From the NCBI RefSeq assembly GCF_043226085.1, contig NZ_CP171225.1, forward strand, positions 3,162,001 to 3,226,000: a stretch of 64,000 bases of DNA, written 5' to 3'. Position 1 is the stretch's first letter; each line of letters starts with the position of its first letter. This DNA is from Amaricoccus sp003258405. Its GTDB lineage: Bacteria; Pseudomonadota; Alphaproteobacteria; Rhodobacterales; Rhodobacteraceae. This document shows positions 9,801 to 20,010 of the stretch, piece by piece. A model generated the notes under the pieces. That model was not told where the DNA came from, searched no databases, and worked only from the letters and a program-made list of their open reading frames with translations. The position numbers and the translations under genes were made by a program.

Positions 9801-11861
9801 AAGCGCCGTCACCTGATCGGAGCCAAGCGCGCCGATCTGCTTCGAATCAAGCACGGCGAACTGGGCGGTGGTGAAGGCCGCGACGTCGGCATCCTCCATG
9901 CCCTTGATGGCCTGCGAGGAGAGTGCCGCGACCTGATCCGTGGTGAAGGCCGCAACCTGGCCCGTGGTGAAGGAGGGCGCCTGGGCGGAGGAGAAACCGG
10001 CGACGGCGGAGGTCGAGAGGGCCGCGAGATCGGCGGTCTCGATGGCCGCGACCTGATCGGAGCTCAGCGCCGCGATCTGCCGCGAGCCGAGGACGGCGGC
10101 CTGCGCCGTGGTGAGCGCGACGATATCGGCGGTCTCGAGCCCCTCGATCCCTGTGGCGGAGAGGCCGGTGATCGCGGCGGTGGTGATTGCGGCGATCTGC
10201 GCTGTGGAGAGCGCCGTCACCTGATCGGAACCGAGGGCGCCGATCTGCTTCGAGTCGAGCACCGCGAACTGGGCGGTGGTGAAGGCCGCGACATCCGCGG
10301 TCTCCATGGCCCGGATCGCCTGCGAGGAGAGGGCTGCGACCTGGTCCGTGGTGAAGGCCGCGACCTGCGCCGTCGTCAGGGCCGCAATCTGGGCGGAGGA
10401 GAAGCCGCCGACCGCGGCGGGGGAGAAGGCGACGATGTCGGCCGTCTCGATGGCCGCGATCTGATCCGAGCTCAGCGCCGCGATCTGCTTCGAGGTGAGG
10501 GCTGCCGCCTGCGCGGTGGAGAGCGCGACGATATCGGCGGTCTCGAGCCCTTCGATGCCGGCGGCCGAGAGGCCCGCGATGGCGTCGGTGGTGATCGCCG
10601 CGATCTGGCCGGTGGTAAGCGCCGTCACCTGATCCGAGCCAAGCGCGCCGATCTGCTTCGAATCGAGCACGGCCATCTGCGCGGTGGTGAGGGCGGGGAT
10701 ATCCCAGCTTTCGAGCGCCCCGACCGCCTGGACGGAGAGCGCGCCGACCTGATCGGTGGTGAGCGCCCCGACCTGGGTCGAGGAAAGCGCCTGCGCGTGC
10801 TCGGTGCCGAAGCCTGCGATGGCCGCGGTGGAAAGCGCTGCAAGATCGGCGGTCTCGATGGCGGCGATCTGGGCCGAACCCATCGCGGCGATCTGCCGCG
10901 AGGTGAGCACGGCGGCCTGGGCGGTGGAGAGCGCGACGATATCGGCGGTCTCGAGCCCTTCGATGCCGGTGGCCGAGAGCCCGGTGAGCGCGCCTGTGCT
11001 GATGGCCGCGATCTGGCCGGTGGTGAGCGCCGTCACCTGATCCGAGCCGAGGGCGGCGATCTGCTTCGAGCCGAGGACGGCAACCTGGGCCGTCGTCAGC
11101 GCGGCGACATCGGCGGTGGTGAGGGCGGCGATGGCCTGGGAGGCGAGCGCGCCGATCTGGTCGGTGGTGAAGGCCGCGACCTGGGCCGTGGTGAAGCCGG
11201 GCGCGTGGCTCGCGCCGAAGCCCGAGACGGCGGAGGTGGAGAGCGCGGCGAGATCGGCGGTCTCGATGGCCGCGACCTGGGTCGAGCTCAGTGCCGCGAT
11301 CTGCTTCGAGGAGAGCGCCGCCGCCTGGGCGGTGGAGAGCGCGACGATATCGGCGGTCTCGAGCCCCGCGACACCGGAGGCCGAAAGGCCGGTGATCGCC
11401 TCGGTGGTGATGGCCGCGATCTGGGCCGTGGTGAGCGCCGTCACCTGATCGGAGCCGAGGGCGCCGATCTGCTTGGAGCCGAGCACGGCCACCTGACCCG
11501 TGGTGAGGGCCGCGACATCCGCGGTCTCGAGCGCCGCGATCGCCTGCGAGGAAAGCGCGCCGATCTGTCCGGTGGTGAGCGCCGCGACCTGCGCCGTGGT
11601 GAGGCTCGGAACCTGGCTCGCGCCCAGACCGGCGACGGCGGAGGTCGAGAGCGCGGCGAGATCGGCGGTCTCGATGGCCGCGATCTGGGCGGAGGTCAGC
11701 GCGCCGACCTGCTTTGACGACAGCACGCCCATCTGCGTGGTCGTCAGTGCGACGACCTGCGCGGTGGTCAGCGCGCGCATGTCCGCCGTCGTCAGCGCGG
11801 CTATCGCCTCGCTGCTCAACGCCTGGATCTGCGCGGTCGTCAAATACTGAATGATGGACAT
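6816..11861 (-). CDS. Giant octapeptide-repeat protein (1681 residues), putative type I secretion substrate
   Basis: After MSIIQYL the protein is an unbroken series of 8-residue units of form [STEG]-[ST]-x-[QAD]-[VIA]-x-[AG]-[LFIM], e.g. TTAQVAAL, SSKQIGAL, ETADIVAL. Units group into a 17-octad (136-residue) super-repeat: eleven full copies from residue 64 to 1559, then a degenerate 11-octad copy (1560-1647) and a 34-residue tail ending STDQINALFL. There is no signal peptide, transmembrane helix or cysteine; one Tyr and about one Trp were seen. Nearly every octad has Ser or Thr at position 2. The S/T-x-x-Q/D pattern could cap a short helix, suggesting a solenoid of very short helices (inference). 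The start has a GGAG ribosome site. The neighbouring GT41 enzyme and secretion genes suggest an exported glycosylated surface protein. I know no named function for it. Confidence 0.85.
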   Translation of the reverse strand: MSIIQYLTTAQIQALSSEAIAALTTADMRALTTAQVVALTTTQMGVLSSKQVGALTSAQIAAIETADLAALSTSAVAGLGASQVPSLTTAQVAALTTGQIGALSSQAIAALETADVAALTTGQVAVLGSKQIGALGSDQVTALTTAQIAAITTEAITGLSASGVAGLETADIVALSTAQAAALSSKQIAALSSTQVAAIETADLAALSTSAVSGFGASHAPGFTTAQVAAFTTDQIGALASQAIAALTTADVAALTTAQVAVLGSKQIAALGSDQVTALTTGQIAAISTGALTGLSATGIEGLETADIVALSTAQAAVLTSRQIAAMGSAQIAAIETADLAALSTAAIAGFGTEHAQALSSTQVGALTTDQVGALSVQAVGALESWDIPALTTAQMAVLDSKQIGALGSDQVTALTTGQIAAITTDAIAGLSAAGIEGLETADIVALSTAQAAALTSKQIAALSSDQIAAIETADIVAFSPAAVGGFSSAQIAALTTAQVAAFTTDQVAALSSQAIRAMETADVAAFTTAQFAVLDSKQIGALGSDQVTALSTAQIAAITTAAITGLSATGIEGLETADIVALTTAQAAVLGSRQIAALSSDQVAAIETADLAALSTSAVAGFSSAQAPSFTTGQVAAFTTDQVAALSSQAIKGMEDADVAAFTTAQFAVLDSKQIGALGSDQVTALSTAQVAAIGTDALTGLSATGVEGLETADIVAFSTAQASVLGSKQVAAMSSDQIAAFETADLAALSTAAIAGLTSLQLPSLTTGQVAALTTAQVAAISSRAIGAMETADLAAMTTAQVAVLDSKQLGALSSDQIAALSTAQFSALTTDAIAGLSADGIAGLGTASIVALSTAQAAALTSKQIAAMSSTQVAAIETADLAALSTSAVSGFTDAQAPSFTTAQMAAFSTDQIAALSSKAIGAMETADVAAMSAAQIAALDSKQIGALGSAQVTALSTAQVAAISTDAIVGLSASGIAGLETADIVALSTAQAAVLDSKQIAAMSAAQVAVIETADLVALSAAAVGGFSADQAPSFTTAQVAAFTTDQIAALSSKAIGAMETADVAAITTAQVAVLDSKQIGALGSDQVAALSTGQVAAIGTDAIAGLSVTGIEGLTTAGVAALSTGQAAVLNSKQIAAMSSTQVAAIETADVAALTTSAVGGFTDLQAPSFSTGQIAAFTTDQIPALSSKFIGAMETQDIAMMTALQIGVLDSRQISALGSAQVAGLSTAQVAAIGTDAIDGLSAAGIAGLGTDDIVALSTGQAAVLGSKQVAVLSSDQVAALETADIAAISATAFRGLTSSQAPSLTTAQVAALSTDQVAALSSKAIAAMETADVAAFSTGQIAVLDSKQIGALGSDQVTALSTAQIAAIASGAIAGLAPAGIAGLDTADIVALSTAQSAELSSKQLAAMSSTQLAAFETVDLAALSTRTISGLTSSQIPGLTTAQVAALTTDQVAAISTRAIGSIESADIAALSTAQVAVLDSKQLGALGSDQAAAFSTAQVAALDSGQIRGLSTAAISGLDTADIVALSTAQSSALVSKQIAALDTAQIAAMETVDLAALTSQAIAGLSGTQSAALTTGQVAALTTDQVSSLSTRAVTGLDTSQIVALTSASVTALTTKQMQALSTGQIGALTTTQIAALETVDIKALSTAQVEAFSSTQIAAMSTDQINALFL
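6921..11672 (-). repeat. Tandem array: 24-bp octapeptide units in 408-bp super-repeats
   Basis: DNA level of the repeat protein. The basic period is 24 bases and the higher-order period 408 bases (17 units). Eleven complete super-repeats span 7185-11672 and a shortened one of 11 units spans 6921-7184. Landmark units such as ETADLAAL, GSDQVTAL and ETADIVAL recur once per super-repeat. Copies differ at many silent and some replacement sites, so this is an old, diverged array and not a recent expansion. Because both periods are multiples of three, several antisense frames also stay open; they are shadows. Confidence 0.9.
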
Positions 11862-12183
11862 GCTGAAGCTCCAGCGGGAATGGTAAACGACGGGCGCCGA
11901 GGGGGGCGCCGCCTGGCATCAGGGGCGGGGATGGCGCCTGGTCCGGCGCCTCTGTGTGGCGGTTGGTGGCACGCGTTTTTTAAAAATCTCTCAAGAAACG
12001 CGGGGCGCATTCGCGGCAAATTCGCCGCTAATTTTCTGAAACTTCGGGGTTGGGGCCGGCCCGCGATCCCGCCGGTTCCGCCGCTGGTCCAATGGGGCAA
12101 GGCGCGGGAGCGGCGCGTCTCTTCACCCTTTGTTGACCATCAACTGCGAAGCAATGCGGACAATTTGAACGAAAGAGGCCCCG
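11862..12183. promoter_or_regulatory. Divergent intergenic region between repeat protein and GT41 gene
   Basis: These 322 bases hold no gene and must contain the promoters of both divergent genes. The centre is A+T rich in an otherwise G+C-rich window, with an inverted repeat CGCGTTT (11972-11978) / AAACGCG (11996-12002) around a TTTTTTAAAAA core. TTGACC at 12133-12138 could be a -35 box for the GT41 gene but no convincing -10 follows at normal distance. A purine-rich ribosome site (GAAAGAGG) precedes the GT41 ATG. Shared control of the two genes is an inference. Confidence 0.4.
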
Positions 12184-14049
12184 ATGAACATAGCCGCGCC
12201 CTCCGCCCCCCTGTGCCTCGCGAGCGACGAGGACTGGCTCGCGACATGCCTCGGCGCACCGGGGGGACTCGCTGCGCTCTCGGCGGCGCAGGCCGCGCGG
12301 CTCGACGGGGTGCTGCACGGGCTTTCGCTCCACGGTCTCCTGTCCTTCGCGGGCAGGGCTGCGGATGCCGATGCCGTGCGGCTCTACAAGGGCTGGCTGG
12401 ATCTCCATGCCGCCGACCCGAATGCCTTCGGGGCCTGGTTCAACCTCGGCGTGGTGCTGATGCGGAGCGGCAATCCGGGCTCCGCGGCGATCGCCTATTC
12501 CAACGTGCTCGCGCTCAAGCCCGAGCTGCACGAGGCCGGCGTCAATCTCGGGCTCGCGCTCGAGGCCTCGGGCCGGCGCGACGAGGCGCTGGCGGCCTGG
12601 CGGCGGGTGCTGCCGGGCGACGAGCAGCGCCGCCTTCTCCACATGCATCTCGGCCGCCTGCTCGAGGAGGAGGGCGATATCGAGACCGCCCAGAAGGAGC
12701 TCCGCGCCGCGCTGCTCATCGATCCCCGCCAGCCCGACGTGCAGCAGCATCTCGTCCACATGCGCCAGCGCGCGGCGAACTGGCCGGTGCTGGCGGCCGA
12801 CATTCCCGGCCTCTCGGCGGAGGAGCTCGGCTTCAACTGCGGCCCGCTCGGCGCGCTGGCGCTCCATGACGATCCGGCGCTGCAGCGCGACATCTGCGCC
12901 ACCTGGATCGCGCGGAAAGTCCCCGCCGCCCCGGAGCGGCTCGCGCCCCGCGCGGGCCACGACCACGCGCGCATCCGGGTCGGCTATCTCTCGACCGACT
13001 TCTGCCGCCACGCGATGAGCTATCTGATCGCCGAGGTGCTGGAGCGGCACGACCGCTCCGCCTTCGAGATCTTCGGCTATTGCGCCTCGCCCGAGGACGG
13101 CAGCGACGTCCGCCGGCGGGTGATCGCGGCCTTCGACCATTTCCGCATCATCGGCCCGCTGAGCGACGAGGCGGCGGCACGACAGATCCGGGCCGACGAG
13201 ATCGACATCCTGATCGACCTCAACGGGCTGACCAAGGGCGCCCGCATCGGCGTGCTGCGCTGGAAGCCTGCGCCGGTGCAGGCGACCTATCTCGGCTATA
13301 TCGGCCCGGTGGCGCTGCCCGAGCTCGACTGGCTGATCGCCGACGAGGTGGCGATCCCGCCCGAGCTCGCCGCCGACTACGCGCCGAAGCCCCTGCTGCT
13401 CGAGGGCTGCTATCAGGCCAATGACAGCCACGCGCCGGTGCTGCCGGCGGTGACGCGGGCCGAGGAGGGGCTGCCGGACGATGCCTTCGTCTTCTGCTGC
13501 TTCTCGCATCACTACAAGATCACCGAGGTGATGTTCGAGGCCTGGATGCAGATCCTCGCGCAATGCCCCGGCGCCGTGCTCTGGCTCGTCGAGGACAATC
13601 CGGCAAGCGACGGGCGGCTGGCGGCGCGCTGGACGGCCCGCGGGCTCGCCGCCGAGCGGCTGATCTTCGCGCCACGGGTCGATCCCGAGCGCTACCGGGC
13701 GCGCTTCGGGCTCGCCGATCTCTTCCTCGACACCATGCCCTACAATGCCGGCACCATCGCCTCCGATGCACTGCGCATGGGGCTGCCGCTCCTCACGCTC
13801 CAGGGCCGGGCCTTCGCGGCGCGGATGGCCTCGAGCCTCGTCACCGCGGTCGGGATGCCCGAGTGCGTTGCGACCTCGCGCGAGGGCTATGTCGCGCGCG
13901 CGGTGGCGATCGCCCGCGATCCCGCCGAGCTCGCGCGCCTCAAGGCGCATCTCGCGGGCAATGCCTGGGCGCGGACGCTGGGCGATTCGACAGGTTTCAC
14001 CCGGCGCCTCGAGGCGGCATACCGGCGCATCCGGCTCTCGCCCCGCTGA
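12184..14049 (+). CDS. TPR-containing O-GlcNAc-transferase-like glycosyltransferase (GT41, SPINDLY family)
   Basis: Predicted cytosolic sugar transferase acting on protein Ser/Thr. The 621-residue product has an N-terminal helical region with TPR-like repeats (about 75-210; AWFNLGVVLMRSGNP, AGVNLGLALEASGRR) and a GT41 catalytic part from about 260. Seen there are GYLSTDFCRHAMS with H276 at the place of the OGT catalytic-site His, the LGYIG loop, HHYKI with K445 at the place of the UDP-binding Lys, and DTMPYNAGTIASDAL with D528. By GT41 knowledge the donor would be a UDP-sugar. It sits between a Ser/Thr-rich repeat protein and a type I secretion pair, so that protein is the obvious candidate acceptor (inference; compare HMW1C, a GT41 enzyme dedicated to an adhesin). 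Confidence 0.88.
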   Translation: MNIAAPSAPLCLASDEDWLATCLGAPGGLAALSAAQAARLDGVLHGLSLHGLLSFAGRAADADAVRLYKGWLDLHAADPNAFGAWFNLGVVLMRSGNPGSAAIAYSNVLALKPELHEAGVNLGLALEASGRRDEALAAWRRVLPGDEQRRLLHMHLGRLLEEEGDIETAQKELRAALLIDPRQPDVQQHLVHMRQRAANWPVLAADIPGLSAEELGFNCGPLGALALHDDPALQRDICATWIARKVPAAPERLAPRAGHDHARIRVGYLSTDFCRHAMSYLIAEVLERHDRSAFEIFGYCASPEDGSDVRRRVIAAFDHFRIIGPLSDEAAARQIRADEIDILIDLNGLTKGARIGVLRWKPAPVQATYLGYIGPVALPELDWLIADEVAIPPELAADYAPKPLLLEGCYQANDSHAPVLPAVTRAEEGLPDDAFVFCCFSHHYKITEVMFEAWMQILAQCPGAVLWLVEDNPASDGRLAARWTARGLAAERLIFAPRVDPERYRARFGLADLFLDTMPYNAGTIASDALRMGLPLLTLQGRAFAARMASSLVTAVGMPECVATSREGYVARAVAIARDPAELARLKAHLAGNAWARTLGDSTGFTRRLEAAYRRIRLSPR

Positions 14050-14074
14050 GGCCCGCGCCGCCGGCCGGGCCTCA
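14047..14074. terminator. Bidirectional terminator built from both stop codons
   Basis: TGAGGCCCG (14047-14055) and CGGGCCTCA (14066-14074) are perfect 9-bp arms around a 10-base loop. The outer TGA is the stop of the GT41 gene and the outer TCA is the stop of the converging secretion adaptor gene on the other strand. There is no T run, so termination strength is uncertain. Confidence 0.6.
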
Positions 14075-15417
14075 GGGCTCGCGCAGGCTTTCGCGCAGGC
14101 CCCTCAGGATCGGTTCGAGGAAGAATTCCAGCACCGTCCGCTCCCCGGTCTTCACCTCGGCGCTGAGCGTCATTCCCGGAATGAGCGGCATTTCATCCCG
14201 GTGGGCCGCAACCGCCTCCGGGTCGAGCAGGATCTGGCCGCGATGAAGCGCCGTGCTTGTCGGCACCGTCTCGCTGGCGGGATAGCTCTCCCGGCTGATC
14301 GAGCGCAGCGTGCCCGGCAGGCTCCCGTAGCGGCGCCAGGGGAAGCTGTCGATCTTGAGCACCGCCGGATCTCCGGCATGGAGGCGGCCGATATCGGCCG
14401 ACTTGAGCCTGATCTCGGCGATGAGCGGCACGTTGGAGGGCACCAGCGTCACCACCGCGTCCCCTTCCCGCACCACCGATCCCGGCGCCCGTTTGGCGAT
14501 CTCGAGCACCACGCCGTCGCGCGGCGCGCGCAGGAGCGTCAGGGCGTCGAGCCGGGCTGCCTTCGAAAGCTGCTCGGCGATACGCTCGAGCTCGGGCCCG
14601 ATCGCCGCAAGCTCTTCGAGCGACTGCCGGTCCCAGTCGCGCAGGAAGGCATCCCACTCGGCCCGTTTCGAGACCTGCTGATGGCCGAGCTCCTCGATGC
14701 GGGCGCGATGGTCGTGGAGCCGCTGCTCGGTGTCGAGGCGGGCGGATTCCGCGAGCAGGAGGTCAAGGCGCGAGCCGACATTGTCCCGGAGAAGCTTCGC
14801 GCGCATGCCCTCGACCTCGCGCGCCAGTGCGAGCTGGGCCTCGAGCCCCGCGCTTGTCTCTTCCTCGGCGCGCCGCGCCGCCTCGAGCGCGCGCAGATCG
14901 GTATCGAAGGCCGCGCGGCGGGCGGCGAGGAAATCGGCGCGCCGGGCCATCAGGCGCTTCTGGAGCGCGGTCTCGGCATCGGCCCCGGCGGTGAAGCCGG
15001 TCTCGCCCGCAAGCTCGGCATCGAGGCGGGCCCGTCGCGCGAGAAGCGCGCGCTGTTGCGCCTCCAGGGTTTCGCGATCGGCTGCCGTGAAGGTCGAATC
15101 GAGCACGGCGAGCACCTCGCCCGCCGTCACGCTCTGCCCGGGCTTGACGTGAAGCTCGCGCAGCACCGCGCTCCCCATCGGCTGCAACACGACGGGGGGC
15201 TCGTCGGCCATGAGCCGGCCGCTCGCCGTCACGACGACATCGATGCGCAGCACCGCGGCCGCGATCACCAGCGAGAGCAGCAGCCCGCCGGCCAGAACGG
15301 GCCAGATCCTGAGGAGGAGCGGCACGGGCTCCGCGAGAAGCGCATCGAGATCGTTCTGGAATTCGAGCGCCTCGGCGGGAAGCGGTGCCGGGCTCTGGCG
15401 CGCCCTGAGCTGGCGGA

Positions 15418-15421
<4 letters not shown>
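14072..15421 (-). CDS. Type I secretion periplasmic adaptor, HlyD family
   Basis: Membrane-fusion protein joining the inner-membrane ABC exporter to an outer-membrane TolC-type channel. The 449-residue product has one transmembrane helix near residues 38-60 (LLLRIWPVLAGGLLLSLVIA), a lipoyl-like segment (LHVKPGQSVTAGEVLAVLDST), a long Ala/Arg/Glu-rich coiled-coil hairpin (about 115-290), a second lipoyl half (LRAPRDGVVLEIA) and the HlyD C-terminal signature region (IPGMTLSAEVKTGERTVLEF). It starts ATGA-overlapped with the ABC gene, so the two are co-translated. No outer-membrane channel gene is nearby; a chromosomal TolC elsewhere would be needed. Confidence 0.92.
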
Positions 15422-17595
<2,174 letters not shown>

Positions 17596-17788
17596 GGCCG
17601 CTTGGTGGCAGCCTTTGGTTAATGATGGGTAAGAGCGGCGGCGTCGCGGGCGGGAAAACTGCCCGGAGGCACTCTCTCCTGCACCCGGAGGCGCCGGCGA
17701 GCCCCTGCGCCGCGGCCCCGCACCAGGCTCTCGTCCTTCACGCCCCAGGCCGGGGGACCACCGGCCGGCCTGCCCCGGGGCAAGGCAA

Positions 17789-17821
17789 GCGGGCCCGCAC
17801 CGCGCTCCGGCGCAGGCCCGC
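17789..17821 (-). terminator. Hairpin downstream of glcB
   Basis: GCGGGCC (17789-17795) pairs with GGCCCGC (17815-17821), with a 19-base loop that can pair further. It lies 14 bases beyond the glcB stop. No clear T run follows. The rest of 17596-17788 shows no gene and should hold the promoter of the secretion operon. Confidence 0.45.
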
Positions 17822-17835
17822 GAACGTGTTGGCGA

Positions 17836-20010
17836 TCAGACCGGGAGGCCCGCCGCCATCTGGGCCGCCTTCGCCTCGCGGCGGCGGAGGTGGAGGATCG
17901 GCTCGGTATAGCCCGAGGGCTGTTCCATGCCCTTGAAGATCAGATCCCGCGCCGCCTGGAAGGCGATCGAGGCATCGTAATCGGGCGCCATGTCGCGATA
18001 GGCCGGATCGCCCGCATTCTGGCCATCGACCGCGACGGCCATCCGCCGCAGGCTCGCCTCGACCTCCTCGGCGGTGATGAGCCCGTGGAGCAGCCAGTTC
18101 GCGAGATACTGCGAGGAAATCCGCAGCGTCGCACGGTCCTCCATCAGGGCGATGTCGTTGATGTCGGGCACCTTCGAGCAGCCGATGCCCTGCTCGACCC
18201 AGCGCACCACATAGCCGAGGATCGACTGGCAGTTGTTGTCGAGCTCGCGCGCCACATCGGCATCCGAGAGGTTGCGCCCCGCGAGGAGCGGCGGGGTGAG
18301 CAGATCCCGACGCCGCGCCTTGGGCCGCGCGCGCAGCTCGGCCTGCCGCGCGGCGACATCGACCTGGTGGTAATGCGTCGCATGCAGCGTCGCGGCGGTG
18401 GGCGAGGGCACCCAGGCGGTGTTCGCGCCCGCCATCGGATGCCCGGCCTTGGTCGCGAGCATCTCGGCCATGGCGTCGGGCTTGGCCCACATGCCCTTGC
18501 CGATCTGCGCCTTGCCCGGCAGCCCGGCGGCAAGGCCCGTATCGACATTGCCGTCCTCATAGGCCTTGAGCCAGGCGGCGTCCTTCATCTCGCCCTTGGG
18601 AATGACCGGGCCCGCCAGCATCGAGGTATGGATCTCGTCCCCGGTTCGGTCGAGGAAGCCGGTGTTGATGAAGACGACCCGGTCCTTCACCGCGCGGATG
18701 CATTCGGCGAGATTGGCCGAGGTCCGGCGCTCCTCGTCCATGATGCCGAGCTTCACCGTGTTGCGCGGCAGGCCGAGCATGTCCTCGACGCGGGCATAGA
18801 GCTTGTCGGCGAAGGCGACCTCCGCGGGCCCGTGCATCTTGGGCTTCACCACATAGACCGAACCGGCGCGCGAATTGCGCGGGCCCTCGGTCTTCTTCAG
18901 GTCGTGGATCGCGCAGGCGACGGTGACGGCGGCATCGAGCATGCCCTCCGGCGTCTCGGCGCCCTCGTGGAGCACCGCGTCGGTCGTCATCAGATGGCCG
19001 ACATTGCGCACCAGCAGAAGCGCGCGGCCCTGCAGCACCAGCGGCGTGCCGTCGGGCGCGCTCAGCACCTTGTCGGCGGCGAGGTTCCGCGTCATCGGCT
19101 TGCCGCCCTTCTCGAAGGTCTCGGCAAGATCGCCCCGCATCAGCCCGAGCCAGTTCGCATAGACCGCGACCTTGTCCTCGGCATCGACCGCCGCGACGCT
19201 GTCCTCGCAATCCTGGATCGCGGTGAGCGCGGATTCGAGCACGACATCGCGCAGCCCGGAGGGGCTCGCCGCGCCCACCGGATGATCCGGGTCGATCACC
19301 AGCTCGATGTGGAGCCCGTTGTGGCGCAGCATCCAGGAGGCGGTCGTGCCGCTCTCGGCAAAGCCGACGAACTGCGCCGGATCGGCCAGCGGCAGGGTTT
19401 TGCCGTTCGCCGTGGCGACGAAGGCCGCACCATCGCGCCCGTAGGCCGTCACGTCGGCATGGCTCGCCCCGGCAAGCGGAACGGCTTCGTCGAGGAAACC
19501 CGCCGCCCAGGCCACCGCCTCCGCTCCGCGGGCCGGATCGAAGCCGGGGCCGGCCGGGGTGCCCGGCAGCGCATCGGTGCCGTAGAGCGCATCATAGAGC
19601 GAGCCCCAGCGCGCATTCGCGGCATTGAGGGCAAAGCGCGCGTTCATCACCGGCACCACGAGCTGCGGTCCCGCGACCCGCGCGATCTCCGGGTCGACCT
19701 CGCCGGTCCCGATCTCGAAGGCCGGGCCGTCCGGCACGAGATAGCCGATCTCCGCGAGATACCCCTCATAGGCTTCCGCATCCCACGGCTCGCCCCGCCG
19801 CGCCGAAAGCCAGGCGTCGATCCGGCGCTGGAGGTCGCGCCGCGCGTCGAGCAGGTCGCGGTTCTCGGGCGCCAGCTCGGTGAGGAGCGCCGCATAGCCC
19901 TGCCAGAACTGCTCCGGAGAGACGCCGGTCTCCGGCAGCACCTCCTCCTCGATCAATCCGGCAAGCTCTGCCGCAACCTGAAGCCCCGATCGTGTGACAT
20001 ATTGGCTCAT
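17836..20010 (-). CDS. glcB: Malate synthase G
   Basis: Condenses glyoxylate with acetyl-CoA to malate in the glyoxylate bypass and glycolate use. The 724-residue length equals that of typical GlcB. Recognisable family stretches are the N-terminal LLDARRDLQRRIDAW, MNARFALNAANARWGSLYDALYGTDA, NWLGLMRGDLAETFEKGGK, SVYVVKPKMHGPAEVAFA, the LPRNTVKLGIMDEERRTS block with the catalytic-site Arg/Glu, the FINTGFLDRTGDEIHT segment, and EQGIGCSKVPDINDIALMEDRATLRIS near the C-terminus. It is a single gene flanked by long non-coding stretches. No isocitrate lyase gene is in view. Confidence 0.97.
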   Translation of the reverse strand: MSQYVTRSGLQVAAELAGLIEEEVLPETGVSPEQFWQGYAALLTELAPENRDLLDARRDLQRRIDAWLSARRGEPWDAEAYEGYLAEIGYLVPDGPAFEIGTGEVDPEIARVAGPQLVVPVMNARFALNAANARWGSLYDALYGTDALPGTPAGPGFDPARGAEAVAWAAGFLDEAVPLAGASHADVTAYGRDGAAFVATANGKTLPLADPAQFVGFAESGTTASWMLRHNGLHIELVIDPDHPVGAASPSGLRDVVLESALTAIQDCEDSVAAVDAEDKVAVYANWLGLMRGDLAETFEKGGKPMTRNLAADKVLSAPDGTPLVLQGRALLLVRNVGHLMTTDAVLHEGAETPEGMLDAAVTVACAIHDLKKTEGPRNSRAGSVYVVKPKMHGPAEVAFADKLYARVEDMLGLPRNTVKLGIMDEERRTSANLAECIRAVKDRVVFINTGFLDRTGDEIHTSMLAGPVIPKGEMKDAAWLKAYEDGNVDTGLAAGLPGKAQIGKGMWAKPDAMAEMLATKAGHPMAGANTAWVPSPTAATLHATHYHQVDVAARQAELRARPKARRRDLLTPPLLAGRNLSDADVARELDNNCQSILGYVVRWVEQGIGCSKVPDINDIALMEDRATLRISSQYLANWLLHGLITAEEVEASLRRMAVAVDGQNAGDPAYRDMAPDYDASIAFQAARDLIFKGMEQPSGYTEPILHLRRREAKAAQMAAGLPV

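Noticed and set aside
6807..11850. Long plus-strand open frames (e.g. 604 codons at 6807-8621) and the second minus frame of 690 codons at 9847-11919 across the repeat gene
   Set aside because: They are produced by a 24/408-bp periodicity divisible by three, consist of Arg/Gly/Asp-rich or Ala/Ser-rich junk repeats, and lack starts with ribosome sites. The 1681-residue frame has a proper start, balanced composition and conserved octads.
6816..11861. CRISPR array or minisatellite reading of the 24-bp repeats
   Set aside because: Units are contiguous without spacers, diverge silently at third positions and encode a regular protein; no cas genes are near.
12133..12165. Sigma-70 promoter TTGACC with ACAATT before the GT41 gene
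   Set aside because: Spacing of about 21 bases is too long and the -10 is poor; kept only as a remark.
12028..13950. 640-codon minus-strand open frame opposite the GT41 gene
   Set aside because: Shadow frame of a G+C-rich gene; composition rich in Arg, Gly and His, no family features, while the plus frame has clear GT41 motifs.
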